NCBI GenBank assembly: GCA_021786215.1
Contig: JAJYNT010000409.1
Location: 1 to 11,121 of the forward strand
Reading direction: 5' to 3'
Source of the DNA: Chloroflexota bacterium
GTDB taxonomy: Bacteria; Chloroflexota; UBA6077
Length of the DNA: 11,121 nucleotides
In this document: piece after piece, positions 6,622-11,121 of the stretch
Numbering within the stretch: position 1 is the stretch's first letter
Layout of the letters: each line of letters starts with the position of its first letter
The notes under the pieces: generated by a model
Databases searched by the model: none
The model's input: only the letters and a program-made list of their open reading frames with translations
What the model was told of the DNA's origin: nothing
Program-made: the position numbers and the translations under genes

Positions 6622-7062
6622 CTATCGGAAGCCGAAGAAGCTCTTGATCCGCCACCAGGTGTAGCGCCAGGAGAAGGGGCGTCTGATCCTGGCAGGCTGG
6701 TAGTCGATGACCTGGCCGCGCCACCTTCGCTCGGTTGTGCCGAACTCCCGCGAAACTATCGGCAACAGTATGGCCCCGAGGAGGCAAGCGACGCTGGCGA
6801 GAGCCGCCAGCGCCCCAAAGGGCGGGTAGATCTTGTGCATCAAGCCAGCTACCAGGGCGAGCAGCACCCATCCCACCAGAAGGGAGTTGGAGTCGTAGCG
6901 GTAGATGTTCCGTCGAAAACTGGTCATCCAACCGCTCCAGGGAGGCGGTGATGGACGCCTCGGGGGCACATTACGCTGACTCCCCTCGGGGATGAAGTTG
7001 TCCATCCTGTTCAGGATCTCGCGGATCTCGTCTTCGTACTTGTCGTGCTTGTCGTCAGGCAT
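6622..7062 (-). CDS. Small two-helix membrane protein, function unknown
   Basis: I do not recognise a characterised family. Seen in 146 residues: an acidic N-terminus (DDKHDKYEDEIREILNRMDNFIPE, about 3-26, whose middle looks like a short amphipathic helix), a Pro/Arg-rich stretch (about 33-42), and two closely spaced hydrophobic segments (about 60-76 and 81-103). A strongly basic, Trp/Arg-rich tail (WRYTWWRIKSFF, about 132-143) follows. There is no signal peptide, and the positive-inside rule suggests the C-terminal tail is cytoplasmic. ATG 7062 is preferred over an in-frame ATG at 7149 because GAGG lies 8 nt before it and the residues upstream look non-coding. It has its own promoter (7155-7163) and lies downstream of the CitE-like gene on the same strand. 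Confidence 0.7.
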   Translation of the reverse strand: MPDDKHDKYEDEIREILNRMDNFIPEGSQRNVPPRRPSPPPWSGWMTSFRRNIYRYDSNSLLVGWVLLALVAGLMHKIYPPFGALAALASVACLLGAILLPIVSREFGTTERRWRGQVIDYQPARIRRPFSWRYTWWRIKSFFGFR

Positions 7063-7154
7063 GTGCACGCCCTCGATAGCTCCCGGCCATCCGCTTTCGG
7101 ATAGAATCGCCGGCCGTTCCCAACAGGTTTGACCACGATCCCAACCCACTACCT

Positions 7155-7163
7155 AGTATAGCA
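7155..7163 (-). promoter_or_regulatory. Extended -10 promoter for the small membrane protein
   Basis: On the minus strand TGCTATACT (7163-7155) fits the extended -10 pattern TGnTATAnT. Predicted start is near 7148, giving a leader of about 86 nt. No good -35 box was found. It lies in the gap after the CitE-like gene, so the membrane protein can be expressed separately. Confidence 0.5.
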
Positions 7164-7191
7164 CTCAACGCGCGGAGCAACGTACCCAACT

Positions 7192-8094
7192 TTAGGATTC
7201 TTTGCTTCTGCTGATCAACGATTGCTGGCTGCTGATGGTTTCCGCGAGTTTCAGCAAGGCGCGGGCCCGTTCGGCTATCGGAATGTCCACCATCTTGCCA
7301 TTCACGGCGACGGAGGCCTCCCCTCTGCTTTCCGCCTCGTCATAGGCGGCGACGACCTGCCTGGCCCACTCGATCTCCTGATCCGACGGGGTGAAGATCC
7401 GATTCACCGCCTCGATCTGCGCCGGATGTATCACCAGCTTGCCCCTGAACCCCAACTGCTTGGCAAGCCTGGAGTTCGCCTCCAAGCCCTCCTGGTCGCC
7501 AATGTCGGCGAAGACGGTATCCACGGCGGCAACGTTGGTCAGTCGAGCGTAGAGCGCAACCTGAGTCATGGGGTAGCGGCCCTCGATACCCTCTCGGGAG
7601 CGCTCGACCCCCAGATCGGTGGCGAAATCTTCTACCCCAAAGGCGAGACCTATCAGCCTCTCGTGGCAACCGGCGATCTGGGGGATGTTCAGAACCCCCC
7701 GCACCGTTTCGATGATGGGGAGTATCCTCGTGTGTCCCTCCGAAAGGCCCAGCCGGTGCTCCCTCTCCAGCAGCATCCGGTGCACCTCTTCCACGCCCGC
7801 GGAGTCCTCGGTCTTGGGGAGTACTATGCCGAAGAGATCGGGCCGCACGACGGCGTCCAGGTCGCCGGGAAGGAGTCCAGTGGTGAGGGCATTCACTCGC
7901 ACGAAGGTCTTGAAGCGCCGATAGTTTCCGCTGTCGATGGCGTCTCTCACCATCTGTCGGGCGGTCGGCTTCTCTGCAGGGGGAACCGCATCCTCCAGAT
8001 CGAAGATCAGCGCATCGGCCTCCACCCCTCTCGCCTTCTCGATCATCTTGGTCCGGTTACCTGGCACGAACAACAGCGTTCTGAGCAGTTCCAC
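7192..8094 (-). CDS. CitE-like HpcH/HpaI family lyase (CoA-ester aldolase)
   Basis: Role: metal-dependent cleavage or formation of a C-C bond in a CoA ester of the malyl-CoA/citramalyl-CoA/citryl-CoA type. Seen in 300 residues: the opening strand LLRTLLFVPGNR, FDLEDAV (31-37), VRVN with the substrate Arg (65-68), IIET with the metal Glu (127-130), FGVEDFATDLG with the metal Asp (152-162), and KLVIHPAQI (219-227). All core residues are present and the length fits stand-alone CitE-like lyases. Start: GTG 8094 gives VELLRTLLFVPG, the usual beginning of the family, and has GGGAAGG 9 nt upstream (8104-8110). The longer open frame to 8175 contains foreign amidohydrolase sequence and has no ribosome site. 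No citD/citF partner is seen, so a citrate lyase complex is unlikely. It is transcribed through the amidohydrolase remnant. Confidence 0.85.
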   Translation of the reverse strand: MELLRTLLFVPGNRTKMIEKARGVEADALIFDLEDAVPPAEKPTARQMVRDAIDSGNYRRFKTFVRVNALTTGLLPGDLDAVVRPDLFGIVLPKTEDSAGVEEVHRMLLEREHRLGLSEGHTRILPIIETVRGVLNIPQIAGCHERLIGLAFGVEDFATDLGVERSREGIEGRYPMTQVALYARLTNVAAVDTVFADIGDQEGLEANSRLAKQLGFRGKLVIHPAQIEAVNRIFTPSDQEIEWARQVVAAYDEAESRGEASVAVNGKMVDIPIAERARALLKLAETISSQQSLISRSKES

Positions 8095-8106
8095 TGGGTA
8101 CCACCT

Positions 8107-8218
8107 TCCCACTATCTTGCCACCGGCGATGGCGATGGCGATGGCCGCATCGGCGATCCCTGAGGGACGAACCACCTTTTCCGCCCCGCACGATCATGTC
8201 CACCTGATCAATAGCCAT
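8107..8218 (-). pseudogene. 5' remnant of an allantoinase/dihydropyrimidinase-type amidohydrolase gene
   Basis: Seen: ATG 8218, with AGGGAGG 8 nt upstream, opens MAIDQVDMIVRGGK. After a one-base shift the neighbouring frame continues VVRPSGIADA and AIAIAIAGGKIVG. Joined, this is the typical first beta-sandwich strand pair of cyclic amidohydrolases (DxIVRGGxVV...GxADxAIxxGKIV). The shift is one extra A in an A4 run (8177-8180). Everything after GGKIVG is missing and the CitE-like gene begins at once. Inference: the start region of an amidohydrolase gene survives as a leader for the lyase after a deletion. Its own promoter (8348-8377) is intact. A single-base sequencing error could account for the frameshift but not for the lost body. 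Confidence 0.6.
8125..8145 (-). repeat. Hexanucleotide tandem repeat in the amidohydrolase remnant
   Basis: GGCGAT is repeated three times plus GGC on the plus strand, encoding Ala-Ile repeats (AIAIAIA) on the minus strand. The usual amidohydrolase sequence has one AI here, so this looks like a slippage expansion in a stretch no longer under protein-level selection. Confidence 0.6.
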
Positions 8219-8347
8219 GTATGCAGCCTCCCTTGGATGGATCTCATCTGCATGGGACATGGGCAAAGGTTCCGCGATGGTCCGCCATGCTTCACCTCGC
8301 ATATCGGCGGTCTCAGGGGGCTAGGTGAAGGAGAAGCGTGCGTCACG

Positions 8348-8377
8348 AATGTAGCACAAGTTGAGAGAGAGGGTCAA
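8348..8377 (-). promoter_or_regulatory. Promoter for the amidohydrolase remnant and CitE-like gene
   Basis: On the minus strand: TTGACC (8377-8372), an 18-nt spacer, then TGC-TACATT with the -10 at 8353-8348 (also an extended -10). Predicted start is near 8341, about 123 nt before ATG 8218. Confidence 0.6.
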
Positions 8378-8378
8378 A

Positions 8379-8410
8379 CCGGCAGAACGTTGGGTTCCCA
8401 CTTCTGCCGG
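8379..8410. repeat. 32-bp inverted repeat abutting the -35 box, possible operator
   Basis: CCGGCAGAA (8379-8387) and TTCTGCCGG (8402-8410) are perfect inverted 9-mers. Between them TGGG-TT-CCCA adds a second nested pair. It ends one base from the TTGACC -35 box of the minus-strand promoter and lies in no gene, which suits a dimeric regulator site better than a terminator. Confidence 0.45.
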
Positions 8411-8480
8411 CGGAAGTTGATTTCCGACCTCAGTCGAGCAGCCTTCGAACTTCGGTTGCTCGCCATGCTGTCACGAAGAA

Positions 8481-8497
8481 GTTATCGTTCCTTTAAC
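8481..8497 (+). promoter_or_regulatory. Upstream pair of Pho-box-like half sites
   Basis: GTTATC (8481-8486) and TTTAAC (8492-8497) are 11 bp apart, the same period as the main array about 80 bp downstream. Possibly an auxiliary PhoB/PhoP site. The rest of the gap 8219-8708 holds no gene that I can support. Confidence 0.35.
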
Positions 8498-8573
8498 GTT
8501 GGTCGCAAGAATCCAGAACATCACCTCTTTCAGTTTCTGAAGGCTCTGTTGATAGACGACGGGAATCTTCACC

Positions 8574-8617
8574 GTTAACTGGACATTAACCTACTGTTGA
8601 GCGCTCGTTAAAGTCCA
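8574..8617 (+). promoter_or_regulatory. Pho box: four 11-bp-phased direct repeats
   Basis: GTTAACTGGAC, ATTAACCTACT, GTTGAGCGCTC and GTTAAAGTCCA follow each other without gaps, so the 6-bp core repeats exactly every 11 bp. This is the known spacing of PhoB (proteobacteria) and PhoP (Gram-positive, TTAACA-like) sites. The last core (8607-8612) ends 10 bp before the -10 element, so the activator takes the place of the -35 box. Confidence 0.7.
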
Positions 8618-8622
8618 CAAGG

Positions 8623-8628
8623 TAGTAT
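8623..8628 (+). promoter_or_regulatory. -10 element of the pst promoter
   Basis: TAGTAT, with no -35 consensus upstream but the Pho box in that place. Predicted start is near 8635, giving a leader of about 75 nt to pstB. Confidence 0.5.
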
Positions 8629-8708
8629 CGCACGCAAGGAGGAAATCAAGAACTGAGAAGAAAGGATGCCCCGATGCAAAGCTTGGCGCCGGCCAGCAGG
8701 AGAGGGGG

Positions 8709-9536
8709 ATGAGATTGCAGGCGATGCTGCAATTGAGGAAATCGCCAGCGGTGGTCGAGAGGTTATCTGAACCGGCTCGAGACACACCCAGGCTTCGTGT
8801 GGTCGGTTTGCGTGTGCGTTTTGGGCCTCGCGAGGTCCTGCACGGGGTGGATGCCACGTTCGAGAGCAACCGTATCACCGCGCTAATCGGTCCCACCGGG
8901 TGCGGCAAGACAACACTCCTCCGCACTTTGAACCGGTTGAATGAGTTCGTGCCGGGTTTTCAGGTTCAGGGGCGGGTAGAGGTGGACGGGCAGGATGTCT
9001 ACCGTGAAGTGAAGGATGTCCGAGACCTTCGACGGCGGGTGGGCATGCTCTTCCAACGACCGAACCCATTCCCGCAATCGATAGAGGAGAACATCGCGAT
9101 CGGACTGCGCAGCCATCATATCGTTACCCGAAACCAGCTTCGCCTGGAGGTGGAGCGCCAACTCCGGGATGTGGGCCTGTGGGAGGCTGTCAAAGACAAG
9201 CTTGGGGAGTCGCCCTTCGGCCTGTCCGGCGGGCAGCAACAGATGCTCTGCCTCGCACGCACCCTCGCCGTTCGCCCAGAGGTGATCCTTCTGGACGAGC
9301 CAACCTCCTCGCTTGACCCGGTCTCGACCCAGCGAGTGGAGGAGCTGTTGGTAGCGCTGAAGAGCCAGGTCAGCATCCTCCTGGTCACCCACAATCTGCA
9401 GCAGGCGTCCCGCATCGCCGACCAGGTGATCTTCATGTATGCGGGGAATGTCGTCGAAAGCAACACGGCCTCACAGTTCTTCTTGAATCCGAAGAGTCGT
9501 CTGGCCGAGGACTACATCACCGGGCGAATTGGCTGA
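8709..9536 (+). CDS. pstB: Phosphate ABC transporter ATP-binding protein PstB
   Basis: Role: the ATPase that drives high-affinity phosphate import with the PstC/PstA permeases at the inner face of the membrane. Seen in 275 residues: Walker A GPTGCGKTT (61-69), Q-loop Gln 116 in LFQRPNPFPQSI (a PstB hallmark), signature LSGGQQQ (172-178), Walker B VILLDEP with SSLDP (192-203), and the switch His 228 in VTHN. It is slightly longer than usual because of an N-terminal tail of about 25 residues. ATG 8709 is supported by AGGAG 6 nt upstream. The signature is followed by MLCLARTL where RLCIARAL is usual, a mild change. It is the first gene of the operon, 30 bp before pstS, whereas pstB is usually last (pstSCAB). 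The Pho box upstream implies induction by low phosphate. Confidence 0.95.
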   Translation: MRLQAMLQLRKSPAVVERLSEPARDTPRLRVVGLRVRFGPREVLHGVDATFESNRITALIGPTGCGKTTLLRTLNRLNEFVPGFQVQGRVEVDGQDVYREVKDVRDLRRRVGMLFQRPNPFPQSIEENIAIGLRSHHIVTRNQLRLEVERQLRDVGLWEAVKDKLGESPFGLSGGQQQMLCLARTLAVRPEVILLDEPTSSLDPVSTQRVEELLVALKSQVSILLVTHNLQQASRIADQVIFMYAGNVVESNTASQFFLNPKSRLAEDYITGRIG

Positions 9537-9566
9537 AATCATCACACTACGGAGGAACAACCAATC

Positions 9567-10652
9567 GTGTCCAGTCACAAGTTCTCAAGAGGCATAGCCC
9601 TGGTCTTGCTGGCCCTGCCCATGGTGCTTGGCGCCTGCGCCAGCGGGGCAAGCGCGACGAGCAACGCCGGCAAGTCGATTACCCTCCTGGAGACCGGCTC
9701 GTCCCTTCTCTATCCCCTGTTCAATGCCTGGGCCCCGGCGATCAAAGAGAAGTACCCCAACATCACCGTGCAGACGGCCAGCACGGGGAGCGGTACCGGT
9801 ATCTCCCAGGCGGTTTCCGGCGTGGTGCAGTTCGGCGCTACAGACGCCTACATGAGCGATCAGCAGCTGCAGAAGGCGCCCGGCATCGTCAACATTCCCC
9901 TCGCGATTTCGGCTCAACAGATCAACTACAATTTGCCTGGGATCACCAAGCCACTCGATCTAAGCGGGCCAGTGATCGCGGGAATCTTTGAAGGAACCAT
10001 ACAGTACTGGGACGATCCGAAGATCAAGGCCGACAACGCCGACATCACCCTTCCCCACGAGAAGATCGTCCCCGTCCACCGAACCGATGGCAGCGGCGAC
10101 ACCTTCATGTTCACGCAGTACCTCTCGTTCACGGACAACGGATGGAAGGACAAGATCGGCTACAACACCTCGGTCAACTGGCCGACGGTCCAGGGCAGCC
10201 TGGGGGCCGAAGGGAACCCCGGGGTCGTTCAGACGCTGGCGCAGACCAAGTACAGCATCGGCTACGTTGGGATCAGCTTCCTGGATCAAGCGACCCAGAA
10301 GGGACTCGGCACCGCGGCACTGAAGAACCAGGCCGGCAAGTTCGTGATGCCTGAGCAGAAGAACGTCGTCGCCGCGGCGTCGGCAATGGTTCCGAAGACG
10401 CCGAAGGATGAGCGGATCTCGATGATCAACGCGCCCGGGGCCGACTCCTACCCTATCATCAACTACGAGTACGTCGCGGTTCAGACGAACCAGAAAGATC
10501 CCAACGTCGCGGCGGCCATGCGCGACGTGCTTTCCTGGGCCATCTCGCCGGATGGCGGGAACGCAGCCAGCTTCCTGGACAAGGTCCACTTCCTGCCGCT
10601 GCCCAGCACCGCCGCGCCGCTGAGCAAAGCGCAGATCGCCGAGATCAAGTAG
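9567..10652 (+). CDS. pstS: Phosphate-binding lipoprotein PstS
   Basis: Role: captures phosphate outside the membrane and delivers it to PstCA. Seen in 361 residues: a lipoprotein signal with lipobox LGAC (Cys 24), a short Ser/Ala linker, then a type II periplasmic-binding fold. Ligand-loop motifs are ETGSSLLYPLFNAW (42-55), STGSGTG (72-78), FGATDAYM (89-96) and HRTDGSGDTF (171-180), in line with the Ser/Asp/Arg/Gly contacts of PstS proteins. The lipid anchor suggests that it stays on the membrane surface. GTG 9567 has GGAGGAA (9551-9557) upstream. It is placed between pstB and pstC, 22 bp before the latter, and no terminator separates the three genes. Confidence 0.95.
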   Translation: MSSHKFSRGIALVLLALPMVLGACASGASATSNAGKSITLLETGSSLLYPLFNAWAPAIKEKYPNITVQTASTGSGTGISQAVSGVVQFGATDAYMSDQQLQKAPGIVNIPLAISAQQINYNLPGITKPLDLSGPVIAGIFEGTIQYWDDPKIKADNADITLPHEKIVPVHRTDGSGDTFMFTQYLSFTDNGWKDKIGYNTSVNWPTVQGSLGAEGNPGVVQTLAQTKYSIGYVGISFLDQATQKGLGTAALKNQAGKFVMPEQKNVVAAASAMVPKTPKDERISMINAPGADSYPIINYEYVAVQTNQKDPNVAAAMRDVLSWAISPDGGNAASFLDKVHFLPLPSTAAPLSKAQIAEIK

Positions 10653-10674
10653 TTCCCATCTGGAGGGCGCTGGA

Positions 10675-11121
10675 ATGGTCACGAAGGGCGAAGATCGGTC
10701 GCACCCCATACTGGAACCGCATGGTGATCGGTCCACAGGGCCCGAATGGTGGGCCGCACCGGCGGACGCCGACCTTCAGCCGTGGGACCGGTTGGTGCGA
10801 TCCCTGGGGTTGATCGCGGCATTCCTTCCGGCGTTGGCGGTGGTCTTCATTGCCATCGTCCTTCTCGCCAGCGCCCTCCCGTCCATCCTGTTCAATGGCT
10901 GGGGTTTCTTCATTCATCGAGACTGGAGTTTCGGCAACTTCTACGGAAACTCGACCGTCGTGCGGAACGGCATCACTGCTCCTGCGGGGGCCGGTTACGG
11001 GGCTTTTCCGATCGTCGTCGGGACCCTTCTCACTTCGATCATCGCGTTCATCGTCGGCGTTCCGATCTCCGTGGGAGCTGCGCTGATCCTGACCGAGCGA
11101 ATCCCGGCTGGAATTGGGCGT
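10675..11121 (+). CDS. pstC: Phosphate ABC transporter permease PstC (5' part, cut by window edge)
   Basis: Role: one of the two membrane channel subunits of the phosphate importer. Seen: 149 codons open to the window end. A hydrophilic N-terminal tail of about 43 residues is followed by a first transmembrane helix (about 45-68). PSILFNGWGFF and a periplasmic loop rich in Asn/Gly come next, then YGAFPIVVGTLLTSIIAFIVGVPISVGAAL (about 106-137, second helix), which is the typical PstC segment with G-T-L-x-x-S. ATG 10675 has GGAGGG 7 nt upstream. The N-terminal tail is longer than in many PstC proteins. pstA is expected beyond the edge. Confidence 0.92.
   Translation, partial: MVTKGEDRSHPILEPHGDRSTGPEWWAAPADADLQPWDRLVRSLGLIAAFLPALAVVFIAIVLLASALPSILFNGWGFFIHRDWSFGNFYGNSTVVRNGITAPAGAGYGAFPIVVGTLLTSIIAFIVGVPISVGAALILTERIPAGIGR

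Noticed and set aside
7069..7149. Longer start of the small membrane protein at 7149
   Set aside because: The predicted transcript begins at about 7148 and the extra residues look non-coding. ATG 7062 has a proper ribosome site.
8303..8578. Plus-strand open frame running through 7937-8578
   Set aside because: Most of it is antisense to the CitE-like gene, it has no recognisable protein motif, and its end overlaps the Pho box.
8674..8712. 12-codon ORF whose stop overlaps the pstB ATG
   Set aside because: It has a weak ribosome site (AAAGG) and could couple translation to pstB, but such short frames arise by chance and nothing else supports it.

Overview
The window is GC-rich DNA with compact genes and frequent GTG starts. 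Several proteins have the look of Chloroflexota (Thermomicrobia/Sphaerobacter-like) genes: a Pro/Thr-linker lipoprotein deacetylase, soluble PAS histidine kinases, and small tryptophan/arginine-rich membrane proteins. That assignment is an inference from protein style; no rRNA, tRNA or marker gene is present. I saw no insertion sequence, CRISPR array, tRNA or phage gene.

Left part (1-4170). A secreted protein (156-1271, +) has the fold signature of a gluzincin-type metallopeptidase, but all three expected zinc ligands are substituted. It converges on a lipoprotein polysaccharide deacetylase (1427-2554, -), with a perfect 16-bp inverted repeat between them. The deacetylase appears to be transcribed from a good promoter about 225 nt upstream, leaving a long leader with two abutting hairpins. 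A soluble PAS/HisKA/HATPase histidine kinase (2917-4170, +) is divergent from it and has no response regulator next to it.

Middle part (4171-8218). An extended -10 promoter and a roughly 195-nt structured leader precede a two-gene unit: a DRE-TIM (LeuA/homocitrate-synthase-like) condensing enzyme and, 11 bp later, a very divergent YrdC/Sua5-like protein. I do not recognise this pairing from any described pathway, and it is the best candidate here for undescribed chemistry. Facing it on the minus strand are a small two-helix membrane protein with its own promoter and a CitE-like (HpcH/HpaI) lyase. The lyase sits directly behind a 5' remnant of an allantoinase/dihydropyrimidinase-type amidohydrolase, which keeps its promoter, ribosome binding site and first ~37 codons but has a frameshift. 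A 32-bp inverted repeat lies against the -35 box of that promoter.

Right part (8470-11121). A phosphate-uptake operon begins with pstB (ATPase), followed by pstS (lipoprotein phosphate-binding protein) and pstC (permease, cut by the window edge). Four 11-bp-phased GTTAAC-like repeats end 10 bp before a -10 element, the classic architecture of a PhoB/PhoP-activated promoter, so the operon is probably induced by phosphate starvation.
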